Source: Nosocomiicoccus massiliensis (GTDB taxonomy: Bacteria > Bacillota > Bacilli > Staphylococcales > Salinicoccaceae). From it: a stretch of DNA of 64,000 nt. Shown here in pieces: positions 35,084 through 45,094 of this stretch. The notes beneath the pieces were generated by a model. That model was not told the DNA's origin. It did not search any database and worked only from the letters and a program-made list of their open reading frames with translations. The position numbers and the translations under genes were made by a program. The DNA is taken from NCBI RefSeq assembly GCF_002871345.2, contig NZ_CP136964.1, positions 62,001 to 126,000 of the forward strand, given 5' to 3'. Each line of letters opens with the position of its first letter. Positions within the stretch are counted from its first letter, which is position 1.

Positions 35084-35944
35084 TTATTTCTCCCCCTTTA
35101 AGTGGTAGATGATATCATCGATTTTTACGGGTTCTATCACTACAGTGTCGCTGAACACCGCTTCAACTTCTTTTGGTGATTTAGTTAAAGCTTCAAAGTT
35201 CACGTCACCTTTTTTAATCGATGTAAAATATGATTCTGTATCTCTATCTAATAAGTCGTTACTACCATGAACGATAAAGTAATTCTCAGCTAAATCATTT
35301 TTAGAAGTGTTTAGTATAATTTCACCGTCGTCGATCATGACGATGTAGTCTGCTAACTTTTCAAGATCTTCGGTAATATGCGTTGAAAATAAAATAGTTC
35401 TATCTTCATTTACCATAATCTCTCTTAATGTTTCTATAATTTCTCTTCTTACAACTGGGTCTAGACCTGTCGTTGGCTCATCCATAATAAATAGTTCAGC
35501 GTTATGAGATAATGCGAGAGCAATCGATGCTTTTGCACGCATTCCTGTAGAAAAATCTTTAAATTTTTTGTTTAAAGGTAAATTAAACTCTTTAATATAG
35601 TGACTACAAGCCTTCTCATCCCAGTTAGAATACGTTTTTGAAACGTATTTAATAATGTCGTTAAGTTTAAAACTTTCCATGTAGTTACTGGCAGCATCTA
35701 CGTAACCAATTTTATCTTTTACTACCTTTTCATTGTTACTAATATCTAAACCAAATACTTTAACTTCACCAGAATTTGGTCGTGTCAGGTTCATAATCAT
35801 TTCAATCGTCGTCGATTTACCTGCACCGTTTCGTCCGACAAATCCTGTAACAAAACCTTTTTTAATATTTAAGTTTAAATCTTCAATCGTAAAATCTTTG
35901 TAGTGTTTATTTACGTTTTTAAGTTCAACTGCATTTTGATTCAT
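35084..35944 (-). CDS. ABC transporter ATP-binding protein (YtrB/PmtA-like)
   Basis: The ATPase has Walker A GRNGAGKST, signature FSTGMRAK in place of the usual LSGGQ, and Walker B LFIMDEPTTGLD, then a C-terminal extension (about 215-286) as in YtrB-type proteins. I chose the ATG at 35944, 8 bp after GAGGAG; a GTG three codons earlier abuts that site. It follows the GntR gene by 5 bp and the permease follows without a gap. It probably powers export. Confidence 0.93.
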   Translation of the reverse strand: MNQNAVELKNVNKHYKDFTIEDLNLNIKKGFVTGFVGRNGAGKSTTIEMIMNLTRPNSGEVKVFGLDISNNEKVVKDKIGYVDAASNYMESFKLNDIIKYVSKTYSNWDEKACSHYIKEFNLPLNKKFKDFSTGMRAKASIALALSHNAELFIMDEPTTGLDPVVRREIIETLREIMVNEDRTILFSTHITEDLEKLADYIVMIDDGEIILNTSKNDLAENYFIVHGSNDLLDRDTESYFTSIKKGDVNFEALTKSPKEVEAVFSDTVVIEPVKIDDIIYHLKGEK

Positions 35945-35949
35945 CACAA

Positions 35950-36321
35950 TCACTCCTCATATAAAATGTTAATTAACTCAAACAATTCATCTTTTGATAA
36001 ATTGAGAGATTTACTGTTTTGAATTACATCGTCAATCATCTCTTCTAGTAGCTTTAATTTTCTTTCACGGATTTGCTCGAGGTTTTGCTCTTTAACAAAT
36101 GATCCCTTTCCAACAACGGAATACGTAAATCCTTCATTTTCTAACTCTTCATACGCACGTTTTGTCGTGATGACACTTACTTTTAAATCTTTAGCGAGTT
36201 GACGCATAGAAGGTAGCGCATCCCCTTCATTAAGAGAACCATTCATAATACTCTCCTTAATTTGATTTACAATTTGTTCGTAAATCGGAGTTTTACTCGT
36301 ATTGTCAATGAGAATATTCAT
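35950..36321 (-). CDS. GntR family transcriptional regulator (YtrA/PmtR-like)
   Basis: The 123-residue repressor begins IDNTSKTPIYEQIVNQIKESI and has the winged helix LPSMRQLAKDLKVSVITTKRAYEELENEG (about 38-70), with a short C-terminal helical region for dimerisation, as in the YtrA subfamily. It is the first gene of its operon and the promoter carries an AT-rich dyad, which suggests autorepression. The ligand is unknown; PmtR relatives respond to amphipathic peptides. Confidence 0.93.
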   Translation of the reverse strand: MNILIDNTSKTPIYEQIVNQIKESIMNGSLNEGDALPSMRQLAKDLKVSVITTKRAYEELENEGFTYSVVGKGSFVKEQNLEQIRERKLKLLEEMIDDVIQNSKSLNLSKDELFELINILYEE

Positions 36322-36349
36322 AGCTGCATCTCCAATCTAAAATGATAAT

Positions 36350-36378
36350 GTATATATACTCTATATACACTATATACA
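36350..36378 (-). promoter_or_regulatory. Operator-like dyad overlapping the GntR operon promoter
   Basis: Repeated TATATAC/GTATATA arms (TGTATATATAC, CTATATACAC, TATATACA) cover about 29 bp. On the minus strand a -35 TTGACA (36393-36398) lies 18 bp from TATAGT, which falls inside this block, so a bound GntR protein would occlude the -10 region. Confidence 0.7.
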
Positions 36379-36479
36379 TCATACTCACTTTGTGTCAACA
36401 AAAAACTTTTATTTTCTAAAAATTTTGGTTTAAAAACATGGAGATACGTCTATAAGTTTAATAAGAAAGGAGTCGACAG

Positions 36480-36944
36480 ATGATAATCAGACGACTTGAA
36501 GATAAAGATATTGAATCATTAATGCATTTAGTAAACATCACGATGCGAGAAGTAAATACAGAAACATATCCCGATGAGTTAATCGAGCAGTGGGTAGATG
36601 AACAAAAAGAAGACTATTATAGAGAAGAAGCAAAAGACACACATGTTTACGTCATTGAAAAAGAAGGAAACCTAATAGCAAGTGGCGGTATTTCAAAACC
36701 GGTTGACGGTGTATCGACACTTAAACTCGTATACGTTCACCCAGATCACGGTGGTGAAGGGCTCGGTCGTAAAATTATGGAGACCGTGTTAGAAGATGAG
36801 TACGTAAAAGAAGCGGATAAAATTGTCGGTAGTGCATTAATTAATGCGATTCGTTTTTATAAAAAGTTCGGTTTTAGAACGAAAGACGATGAGTATGTGT
36901 TTAACGAAGACGGCACGATTGAAATTGAAAAGGATGTTTCATAA
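36480..36944 (+). CDS. GNAT family N-acetyltransferase
   Basis: The 154-residue protein has the GNAT fold: IRRLEDKDIESL at the start, VYVIEKEGNLIASGGI, and the acetyl-CoA loop VHPDHGGEGLGRKIMETVL, with FYKKFGF near the end. The substrate cannot be told. AAGGAG lies upstream. It stands alone between the divergent GntR operon and gldA. Confidence 0.9.
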   Translation: MIIRRLEDKDIESLMHLVNITMREVNTETYPDELIEQWVDEQKEDYYREEAKDTHVYVIEKEGNLIASGGISKPVDGVSTLKLVYVHPDHGGEGLGRKIMETVLEDEYVKEADKIVGSALINAIRFYKKFGFRTKDDEYVFNEDGTIEIEKDVS

Positions 36945-37012
36945 AACACTGTACATTAAAAATTAATATATACATCAAGATGATTTATAAAATTTGAAAG
37001 GAAGTTGTATGA

Positions 37013-38119
37013 ATGGAAAAAGTATTTATTAGTCCAGCGAAATACGTTCAAGGAAAAGATGCCTTACTAAATAGTAAGACGCATTTAGAAGCACTTGGTG
37101 AAGCACCGTTACTATTATGTGATGACGTCGTATATGACATTGTCGGTAAAAAGTTTCATGACTATTTAAATGAAAATGGATTTAATGTAACACGTGAGTT
37201 ATTTAACGGTGAAGCATCGACGTCAGAAATCGAACGTATTTCTGAACGTGTGACGAAAGAAGAATGTGACTTTGTCATCGCACTTGGTGGTGGTAAGACG
37301 ATCGACACAGGTAAAGCAGTTGCAGATGAAGCGGCAGTAAGTGTTGCGGTATTACCAACAATCGCGTCTACAGACGCACCAACATCAGCGTTATCAGTCA
37401 TTTACTCAGACGAAGGCACGTTTGAAAAGTACATCTTCTATGATAAAAACCCAGATTTAGTATTAGTCGATACAGCAGTCGTAGCAAACGCTCCAGAGCG
37501 TTTACTTGCTTCAGGAATTGCAGATGCACTCGCAACATACGTTGAAGCACGTGCAGTCATCGAAGCAAAAGGTAACACGATGGCAGGCGGAGTAACGTCA
37601 CTTGCAGCAGAAGCAATCGCAGAAAAATGTGTCGACACACTATTTGAAAAATCAGAACTTGCGATTGCAGCAAACCGTGCGAAAGTTGTAACAGAATCAT
37701 TAGAAGACGTCGTAGAAGCAAACACACTATTAAGTGGTTTAGGATTTGAAAGTGGTGGACTTGCAGCTGCACACGCAATCCATAACGGATTCACAGCACT
37801 AGATGGTAAAATTCACGAACTTACTCACGGTGAAAAAGTTGCATACGGTACGTTAACACAACTTATTTTAGAAAATAGAGATATCGATGAAATCGACAAC
37901 TATGTGTCACTCTATCAAACACTTGGATTACCAACGACACTCGAAGAATTACATTTAGGTGATGCGTCATACGAAGACTTATTAAAAGTTGGAGAGCTCG
38001 CAACAGCAGAAGGCGAAACGATTCACGAGATGCGTGTAAAGTATACAAAAGAAGACGTGGCGAATGCTTTACTCGCAGCAGATGAGTATGTAAAATCGTT
38101 AAACGAATTATATGAATAA
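37013..38119 (+). CDS. gldA: Glycerol dehydrogenase (GldA-type, iron-containing alcohol dehydrogenase family)
   Basis: The enzyme oxidises glycerol to dihydroxyacetone with NAD. The 368-residue protein has NAD-binding [11 protein letters not shown] (near 93), ASTDAPTS (near 121), and the metal ligands Asp in [12 protein letters not shown], His in AAHAIHNG and His in HGEKVAYG, as in GldA. AAAGGAAG precedes the ATG. A strong terminator follows. Related family members act on other small polyols, so the substrate is probable, not proven. Confidence 0.92.
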   Translation: MEKVFISPAKYVQGKDALLNSKTHLEALGEAPLLLCDDVVYDIVGKKFHDYLNENGFNVTRELFNGEASTSEIERISERVTKEECDFVIALGGGKTIDTGKAVADEAAVSVAVLPTIASTDAPTSALSVIYSDEGTFEKYIFYDKNPDLVLVDTAVVANAPERLLASGIADALATYVEARAVIEAKGNTMAGGVTSLAAEAIAEKCVDTLFEKSELAIAANRAKVVTESLEDVVEANTLLSGLGFESGGLAAAHAIHNGFTALDGKIHELTHGEKVAYGTLTQLILENRDIDEIDNYVSLYQTLGLPTTLEELHLGDASYEDLLKVGELATAEGETIHEMRVKYTKEDVANALLAADEYVKSLNELYE

Positions 38120-38130
38120 AATCAATATAT

Positions 38131-38160
38131 TCCGCGCATTGTTTATGCGCGGATTTTTTA
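38131..38160 (+). terminator. Terminator after gldA
   Basis: TCCGCGCAT pairs with ATGCGCGGA around TGTTT, followed by seven T. Confidence 0.93.
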
Positions 38161-38234
38161 TTATAACCGAATATGATTTTTTATGAAGTAATGTGTATAA
38201 TTAATAAACATAACGTATGTAGGAGGCGAAAGTT

Positions 38235-39650
38235 ATGGATAACGAAAGTATAAACAAGAAAAAATGGGAATTCCCAAACGTATTTGCGTTGTTATTTGGA
38301 CTGATCATACTTGCAACAGCTGTCAGTTATATTATTCCGTCAGGTAGCTTTGAGCGTGTAGAAAAAGAAGTAAATGGTAACGTTCAAACGCTAGTTGTTG
38401 AAGGTACATATCAAAGTGTAGAAGCAGAAAACGCGACATTATTTGGAATATTTGAAGCGGTATTTAAAGGAATGGAAAACGCTGCTCCGATTATATTCTT
38501 TATATTTATCGTCGGAGGCGCGTTCGGGATTTTATCAAAAACTCAGGCGATAGAAAACGGACTAGAGCGACTTGTTTATAAGATGGAAGACAAGAAGTTC
38601 TTACTCATTCCAATTATCATGGTACTCTTTGCACTTGGTGGTGCGACATTTGGAATGAGTGAAGAGACGATTCCGTTTCTATTTATATTAGTACCGCTCG
38701 CAATTCGTCTTGGGTATAACCCGATGATCGGTGCATCGATTGTAATATTAGGGTCAGTTGCCGGGTTTACTACAGCATTTTTAAACCCATTTACAGTTGG
38801 TATCGCACAAGGTATCGCAGAGTTACCGTTATTCTCTGGTAAAGGTTACCGTATGATTATGTGGGTTGTGATGGTCAGTGTCACAATCGCATGGGTGATG
38901 TATAAAGCGAAAAAAGTCGCAAAGCTAAGACAAGCCGGTAAACTAGACGAAGAAGAAATCGACTTATCGAACTTCCAAGAAGAAACGTACGCATTAAAGG
39001 ATGTAGAGTTTACGTTACGCCAGAAAATTATTCTCGTCATATTTACACTCACGATTCTATTTTTAGCAATCGGAGTAACTAAATTTGGTTGGTACATTAT
39101 GGAAATCGCATCGCTCTTCCTATTATTTGGAGTTATTGCAGGAATCATTGGTAAAATGAACTACAACGAAATTGCAGATAGTTTTATCGATGGATGTAAA
39201 GATTTAGTACCTGGAGCATTAGTCGTAGGATTTGCATACGGGGTACTCGTCATCCTTCAAGAAAGTATGACAATCGATACGATTTTAAACGCTGTTGCGA
39301 ACTCAATTAACGAATTGCCATCATTATTATCCGCACTCGGAATGTTATTAACTCAAAGTGGACTTAACTTCTTAGTTCCGTCAGGAAGCGGTCAAGCAGC
39401 ACTATCGATGCCAATTATGTCGTCGATATCTGATTTAACAGAAGTATCGAGACAAACAGCAGTACTCGCATTCCAACTTGGTGACGGTATCTCAAACGCA
39501 ATTACACCGACAAGTGGTGTATTAATGGCGAGTTTAGCAATCGCGAAAATTGAATGGACAAAATGGGCGAAGTTCGTACTGCCGATTATCCTTATTCAGT
39601 ACTTACTCGCAGCAGTATTTGTCACAATCGCACATTTATTTGTGTTTTAA
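38235..39650 (+). CDS. YfcC family membrane transporter (C4-dicarboxylate/basic amino acid carrier superfamily)
   Basis: The 471-residue protein has about 11-12 membrane helices, opening with FPNVFALLFGLIILATAVSYIIPSGSFER, a typical YfcC start (helix about 15-35). Conserved loops include GGATFGMSEETIPF and LVPSGSGQAALSMPIM. YfcC proteins are annotated as C4-dicarboxylate or arginine/ornithine carriers, but few have tested substrates. A -10-like TATAAT is at 38196. The amidohydrolase gene 45 bp downstream suggests import of an acylated or peptide-like substrate. Confidence 0.88.
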   Translation: MDNESINKKKWEFPNVFALLFGLIILATAVSYIIPSGSFERVEKEVNGNVQTLVVEGTYQSVEAENATLFGIFEAVFKGMENAAPIIFFIFIVGGAFGILSKTQAIENGLERLVYKMEDKKFLLIPIIMVLFALGGATFGMSEETIPFLFILVPLAIRLGYNPMIGASIVILGSVAGFTTAFLNPFTVGIAQGIAELPLFSGKGYRMIMWVVMVSVTIAWVMYKAKKVAKLRQAGKLDEEEIDLSNFQEETYALKDVEFTLRQKIILVIFTLTILFLAIGVTKFGWYIMEIASLFLLFGVIAGIIGKMNYNEIADSFIDGCKDLVPGALVVGFAYGVLVILQESMTIDTILNAVANSINELPSLLSALGMLLTQSGLNFLVPSGSGQAALSMPIMSSISDLTEVSRQTAVLAFQLGDGISNAITPTSGVLMASLAIAKIEWTKWAKFVLPIILIQYLLAAVFVTIAHLFVF

Positions 39651-39695
39651 TATATAATAATCAGACATTTTAACATTTAACATAGGGTGAATCGC

Positions 39696-40859
39696 ATGGA
39701 AATAACTTTAAAAGATTACGAAACGATTAGAGAGAATTTAGAAAATAACGCAGTCGACATGTACAGAAATCCAGAACTTGGTGATGAGGAATATCGTGCG
39801 ATGCGATTATTAACTGAAGAGTTAAAAAAGCACGATTTTGAAATAGAAACGAATATCGTCAATCGTCCGACGGCTTTTATTGGAACATATGACAGTAAAA
39901 AAGAAGGACCTACGATTTGTTATTTAGCAGAATATGACGCATTAAAAGGACTAGGACATGCGTGTGGACATAACTTAATTGGTAATATGAGTATCGGTGC
40001 AGGTATTCTATTAAGTAAACATGTAGATGAAACAGGAGGAAAAGTCGTTGTCGTCGGAACACCAGCAGAAGAAACGAACGGTGCAAAAGTACCGATGGCA
40101 GCAGAAGGTATATTTGACGATATGGACGTTGCACTAATGGTTCACCCGTCAGACGTCTCATCAGAAAGTGGAGACATGCTCGCGATGGACGCGTTACAAT
40201 TTGACTTCTACGGAAAAGCAGCACACGCTGCAGGAAACCCTGAAGAAGGAATCAACGCATTAGACGGCGTCCTTCAACTATTTAGCGGCATCAACGCACT
40301 CAGAGAACATGTCCAAGATGACGTGAGAATACACGGCATTATCAATAACGGAGGACACGCAGCAAACATCGTCCCAGAACACGCAACGGCACAATTCTAC
40401 ATTCGTGCAAACGAAAGAGACTATTTAGATGAAGTCGTAGAAAAAATTAGAAACGTTGCGAAAGGTGCAGCACTAATGACAGGAACAGAAGTCGTAATAT
40501 CAAACTACGAGCTAAGTTACAACAACTTAATACCAAACGACACACTGTCAGAGCTTTTTACAAAACATCATAAGAAATTTACAGATCGACCAATCAATAA
40601 AAAAGAAAAATCAACAGGAAGTGCAGACATCGGAGACGTTTCACACCGAATCCCAGCACTCCATCCATATGTCGGCATGAACTGCCCAGGCGTAAAAGCA
40701 CACACGCCAGAATTCAGAGAACAAACGATTACTGAAGACGGATTTAAAGCGATGGAAGAAGCGGTATTAGCACTCGCGAATACAGGACTCGAGTTATTAG
40801 AGAATAGAGAAGTGCTTGAAGCGGTGAAGGAAGAACAGGCAACGAGACTTAAGAAATAG
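39696..40859 (+). CDS. M20 family amidohydrolase/aminoacylase (AbgB-like)
   Basis: This metal-dependent hydrolase is related to N-acyl-amino acid amidohydrolases and p-aminobenzoyl-glutamate hydrolase. The 387 residues include the metal-site motifs YLAEYDAL, GHACGHN and PAEETNGAK, and the dimerisation domain with FDFYGKAAHAAGNPEEGINAL. I chose the ATG at 39696 because AGGGTGA lies upstream; an earlier start would overlap that site. The YfcC carrier just before it probably supplies the substrate. A terminator overlaps its stop codon. Confidence 0.9.
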   Translation: MEITLKDYETIRENLENNAVDMYRNPELGDEEYRAMRLLTEELKKHDFEIETNIVNRPTAFIGTYDSKKEGPTICYLAEYDALKGLGHACGHNLIGNMSIGAGILLSKHVDETGGKVVVVGTPAEETNGAKVPMAAEGIFDDMDVALMVHPSDVSSESGDMLAMDALQFDFYGKAAHAAGNPEEGINALDGVLQLFSGINALREHVQDDVRIHGIINNGGHAANIVPEHATAQFYIRANERDYLDEVVEKIRNVAKGAALMTGTEVVISNYELSYNNLIPNDTLSELFTKHHKKFTDRPINKKEKSTGSADIGDVSHRIPALHPYVGMNCPGVKAHTPEFREQTITEDGFKAMEEAVLALANTGLELLENREVLEAVKEEQATRLKK

Positions 40860-40887
40860 TCGTATGCGTAAGCATGCGGCTTTTTTT
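40859..40887 (+). terminator. Terminator after the M20 amidohydrolase gene
   Basis: GTCGTATGC pairs with GCATGCGGC around GTAA, followed by seven T. The hairpin contains the ATG at 40864, which argues against that codon as a helicase start. Confidence 0.88.
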
Positions 40888-40944
40888 ATGTTGAGAAAAG
40901 AATTACTTAATGGTGTAATAGAAATAATAGAGAGTGGTGATATT

Positions 40945-43900
40945 ATGTCATACGAGCGTTCTGATCTCGATTCAATTATCTATGAATCGATGAGTGAATA
41001 TAAAACGACATCGAAGTTTTTATTAAACAAGAAACTATTGAGTGATAAAGCTTCTCTTCAGTATTTCCATAATAAGCATGAAGCGAAAACACAAGATGAA
41101 ATCATTCAATTTAAAAATAATCCGAACTATTCGATTAGAGATTTAGTACTTTACATGAATGAAAGAGTATCAGGTGATTTAAACTCATTTCCGTTAGCAT
41201 TATCTTTATATGGTAATCAAAATTTAGATGAGTATAAACATGAGTTAACAGATGAATTTCAGTTAATGGAAAGTAAACTAATTGTAAATGATCATTCTAC
41301 AGGAGAGTTTTTACTGAATCACTTAAAGAATGAATTATTAACATGTTCTAGTTTCGATATTATCGTGAGCTTTATTAGAGGCTCAGGCCTTAATTTACTT
41401 ATAAATACGCTAGATTTATTACATAAATATAATATAAAAGGTCGTATTATTACGACGACTTATATGAACGTAACTGAATCTAAAGCACTAGAAGTATTAA
41501 AAGAGTATCCAAATATTGAGTTAAAAGTTTATGAAAGTCAAGATTTTAAAGATAGCTTTCATACGAAAGGATATATATTCCATAGAGAAAATAACTATGG
41601 ATTTGTAATTATCGGATCTTCAAACATTTCAGCTGCTGCATTAAAAACAGGTGAGGAATGGAATATACGTACGTATGAACGTGCAAGCGACTCAATATAC
41701 GATAATATGTCAGCACGTTTTGAACGTCTATGGAATCATGAAAATACAGTTGAAGTTACCAATGCTTATATTAAAAAATATAAGCACTTCCTAGAAACAA
41801 AAACTGTTTTAAAACCGCTAAAAACATCTTTTAACAGTAAAGTATTAACAGAAGGTAAATCATCGAAGATTTTACCGAACTCAATGCAAATGACAGCTAT
41901 AAAAAATATGCTAGAGTCAGTAAATAAAGGTTACAAACGAGGACTAGCGATTGCTGCAACTGGAACAGGTAAGACATTTCTTTCCGCAATGTGTGCAAGA
42001 GAACTTGAACCTAAAAACGTATTATTTATAGCACATAGAATTGAATTACTAAATGGTGCTAAAGAAACATTCAAAAAGATTTATAACAATCATTTAGAAG
42101 AAGATTTTAAAATATACAAAGGTAGTAAACGAGAAATTGCGAAATTTACTTTTGCATCGATTCAAACGCTATATAACGATTATGAAAAGATAAATACAGA
42201 TGAATTTGATCTAATCATCATTGACGAATTCCATCACGGCTCGTCACCAACTTATAAAGCAATTATCGACTATTTTAAACCAAACTTTTTACTCGGTTTA
42301 ACCGCAACGCCAGATCGTACTGATGGGGGGGATATATATGAACTTGCGGAATACAATATTATCGTTGATGTTAGGTTACAGCATGCACTAGAGAGTGAAT
42401 TACTCGTACCATTCCAGTATTACGGAATTAGTGATACGACAATTGATTTAGCTCAAAAGGATAATATTAAAGAAGATGATTTAGTTAAAATCTTAAATAC
42501 GAATCGTCGAGTAGATTTTATAGTAAAAAAGATGGAACAATACATTTTAACAGATACGAGAAAATGTTTAGCTTTCTGTCAAAATATTGAACACGCTGAA
42601 TATATGAATGCAGAGTTTTTAAAAAGAGGATATCATTCAACGGTACTAACTGGAAAAGATAACGATGAAACGCGTTCAGAAACGATTAAACAACTCGAAG
42701 ACGACAGTCATCCACTTGAAATAATATGTATCGTTGACCTATTTAATGAAGGTGTCGACATTCCTAAAGTCAATTTAATACTATTCTTAAGACCTACAGA
42801 ATCCGCAATTATATTTACACAGCAACTCGGCCGTGGATTACGTAAAGCTAAAGACAAAGAGTATTTAACAGTGCTCGATTTTGTAACGAATAATAGAAAT
42901 AACTATCTCATTCCGATCGCATTAAATGGTAACAAAGAGTTCATAGACAAACAAAAGCTTAAAAATAGCGTGAAAAATAACTTTGTGAACTTATCTAGTT
43001 CTATTCATATAGAACTAGATCACATATCAAAAGAGCGTATACTACAAAGTCTTGATAATACGGACTTTATGAGAGCAGAATTCATTAAAAAAGATGCGCG
43101 TCAATTTTTAGAAATTATACGTCTCGAAACTAAAAATGATGAGAAAAAACTATCAATCATGGACTTTTATAGTCACGAGCAAGCACCATCACTGTCGCGA
43201 TTATTTAAGGGCGCATATAAAAACTTATCGATACTCAATAAACGTATCGATGCAGAACGAGAAGTTGATAAGGAAATCAACGAATCACCATATTTAACAT
43301 TTGTCATGGATCAGATAATGAAAAGTATTCCAGTAAAAATGTTATACGACCCGATTATCTTAATAATGGCGATACTAAATAAAAATTTACAAGAAAAAGA
43401 TGTCATTTCGTACATAGAAGATAAGTTAAAAGTTCAACTTAACACCCAAGCAAAAGATAAAATTCACTACGCTTTTAAAAGAATATCTGAAATCAAATTT
43501 AAAAAGAAGGCTCTATTTAAATACACCGATGGAGTATTACAATCAGACTATAATTTATCTGAACAAGTGAGAAAAGAGTTAAATGAGTTCTTAGAATTCA
43601 TACAACTGAGCTATAAACAAAACTATCCAGTGGACAACTTAAATAACAGTAACGAACTACTGCTTTATGAGCAATATTCAAGAAGTGAAACCCTTGCACT
43701 AGTAGGATACGATAAAAGTATCTATTCACTACGTGAAGGGGTCCTACAATATCGCGGAGACCACTACTTATTTGTAAACTTAGAGAAGAATGAAAAAACA
43801 GTAGAAGAGCATCTACTGTATGATGATTATTTTATATCACAACATCAGTTCCACTGGCAATCACAAAACCAAACCCATGAAGATACACCAACTGGTCAAC

Positions 43901-44100
43901 AGTACATTCATCATAAAAAGAATGGTAAGAAAATACATCTCTTCGTACGACGAGAAAATAGTGAAGACAACTTAACGCTACCATTTTACTACCTTGGTGA
44001 AGTAGAGTACGAATCCCATGAAGGTGGAAGTCCAATGTCGATTATTTGGAACTTTAAAGAAGCGGTTCCGAAAGACGTTATGGATGATTTAGAAAGTTAA
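40945..44100 (+). CDS. DEAD/DEAH helicase with N-terminal phospholipase D-like nuclease domain and C-terminal DUF3427
   Basis: The ATG at 40945 follows GAGAGTGGTG and gives 1051 residues. The N-terminal part (about 1-110) is unassigned; a PLD-like nuclease domain (about 115-245) ends HTKGYIF and IGSSNISAAAL; then a superfamily 2 helicase with Walker A ATGTGKTF (near 339), IIDEFHHGSSP, and QQLGRGLRKAKD (near 625). The C-terminal third (about 680-1051) resembles DUF3427. This layout suggests a nuclease-coupled translocase that acts on foreign or damaged DNA. A DNA methylase and restriction-type endonuclease lie next downstream, but a terminator separates them. Function is inferred. Confidence 0.9.
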   Translation: MSYERSDLDSIIYESMSEYKTTSKFLLNKKLLSDKASLQYFHNKHEAKTQDEIIQFKNNPNYSIRDLVLYMNERVSGDLNSFPLALSLYGNQNLDEYKHELTDEFQLMESKLIVNDHSTGEFLLNHLKNELLTCSSFDIIVSFIRGSGLNLLINTLDLLHKYNIKGRIITTTYMNVTESKALEVLKEYPNIELKVYESQDFKDSFHTKGYIFHRENNYGFVIIGSSNISAAALKTGEEWNIRTYERASDSIYDNMSARFERLWNHENTVEVTNAYIKKYKHFLETKTVLKPLKTSFNSKVLTEGKSSKILPNSMQMTAIKNMLESVNKGYKRGLAIAATGTGKTFLSAMCARELEPKNVLFIAHRIELLNGAKETFKKIYNNHLEEDFKIYKGSKREIAKFTFASIQTLYNDYEKINTDEFDLIIIDEFHHGSSPTYKAIIDYFKPNFLLGLTATPDRTDGGDIYELAEYNIIVDVRLQHALESELLVPFQYYGISDTTIDLAQKDNIKEDDLVKILNTNRRVDFIVKKMEQYILTDTRKCLAFCQNIEHAEYMNAEFLKRGYHSTVLTGKDNDETRSETIKQLEDDSHPLEIICIVDLFNEGVDIPKVNLILFLRPTESAIIFTQQLGRGLRKAKDKEYLTVLDFVTNNRNNYLIPIALNGNKEFIDKQKLKNSVKNNFVNLSSSIHIELDHISKERILQSLDNTDFMRAEFIKKDARQFLEIIRLETKNDEKKLSIMDFYSHEQAPSLSRLFKGAYKNLSILNKRIDAEREVDKEINESPYLTFVMDQIMKSIPVKMLYDPIILIMAILNKNLQEKDVISYIEDKLKVQLNTQAKDKIHYAFKRISEIKFKKKALFKYTDGVLQSDYNLSEQVRKELNEFLEFIQLSYKQNYPVDNLNNSNELLLYEQYSRSETLALVGYDKSIYSLREGVLQYRGDHYLFVNLEKNEKTVEEHLLYDDYFISQHQFHWQSQNQTHEDTPTGQQYIHHKKNGKKIHLFVRRENSEDNLTLPFYYLGEVEYESHEGGSPMSIIWNFKEAVPKDVMDDLES

Positions 44101-44105
44101 TGATG

Positions 44106-44134
44106 AGAAGTCTCTGAAAAGAGGCTTCTTTTTT
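44106..44134 (+). terminator. Terminator after the helicase gene
   Basis: AGAAGTCTCT pairs with AGAGGCTTCT around GAAA, followed by T residues. Confidence 0.9.
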
Positions 44135-44227
44135 GTTTAATGAAATTCACATTCAGAGGTTTAATTGAAATACATTTTCGAATACATTAAAATTAAGAGA
44201 CTATATTTTACATAAGGAGTTTAATAA

Positions 44228-45076
44228 ATGTATCAAAAAAACTTATTTCTTAAGCCCTTTATTAAATGGGTGGGCGGTAAACGTCAGCTCCTTGATGTCA
44301 TTACGAGTAATTTACCAAAAGAGTTTAATCATTATTATGAACCGTTTATTGGTGGTGGTGCTGTATTTTTTGAATTACAACACACACCATCATTAATCAA
44401 TGATTACAATACAGAATTGGTAAATGTTTATGAAACGATAAGAGATAATATCGATGAATTAGTAGAAGAGCTAAAAATTCATGATGCAAAGAACTCTAAA
44501 GACTATTATTTAGAAGTTAGAGCTTGGGACAGAACGGATAACTATTTAAATAGAACCAATGTTGAACGTGCTGCAAGATTTATATACATGAATAAAACGG
44601 GTTTCAATGGGTTATATCGAGTTAATAAAAAGAATCAATTCAATGTACCATATGGAAAATATGTGAATCCAAATATTGTCAATGAGGGTTTATTAAGAGA
44701 AGTATCAGAATTCCTTAATGAAGATGGTATAAGAATCACTGCTGGTGATTTTGAGGAAGCAGTTAAAGATGCGAAAGCTGGAGATTTTATATATTTCAAT
44801 CCTCCTTATGCACCACTAGATGTAGATTTAAATAACTTTGTTGGTTATACAGATAACGGATTTGGATATGATGAACAATTAAGATTAAGGGATTTATTTG
44901 TTGAGTTAGATGAGAGAGGTTGTTATGTGATGCTTTCAAATTCAAGCTCAGAAATAATCCATGAATTATACAAAGATTATAAAGAGACAACATTAATTGT
45001 TGGAGCAACACGTGCGGTGAATTCAGTAGCTACAGGACGTGGCAAAGTTGATGAAGTTATAGTAAAAAACTATTAG
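44228..45076 (+). CDS. Dam/DpnM-type DNA adenine N6-methyltransferase
   Basis: The D12-class methylase transfers a methyl group to adenine; relatives act on GATC. The 282-residue protein has FIKWVGGKRQ (11-20) and the SAM motif YEPFIGGGAVFFEL (37-50), with catalytic motif IV NPPY at 191-194. Most Dam-like enzymes have DPPY; Asn is allowed in the wider (D/N/S)PPY class but is uncommon in this group. ATAAGGAG precedes the start. The endonuclease gene follows after 18 bp, so the pair forms a type II restriction-modification unit. Recognition of GATC is an inference. Confidence 0.92.
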   Translation: MYQKNLFLKPFIKWVGGKRQLLDVITSNLPKEFNHYYEPFIGGGAVFFELQHTPSLINDYNTELVNVYETIRDNIDELVEELKIHDAKNSKDYYLEVRAWDRTDNYLNRTNVERAARFIYMNKTGFNGLYRVNKKNQFNVPYGKYVNPNIVNEGLLREVSEFLNEDGIRITAGDFEEAVKDAKAGDFIYFNPPYAPLDVDLNNFVGYTDNGFGYDEQLRLRDLFVELDERGCYVMLSNSSSEIIHELYKDYKETTLIVGATRAVNSVATGRGKVDEVIVKNY

Positions 45077-45094
45077 AGATAAGTAGGTGATTAC

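Noticed and set aside
40864..40944. Earlier start for the helicase
   Set aside because: The ATG at 40864 lies in the stem of the preceding terminator and has no ribosome site; 40945 has one.
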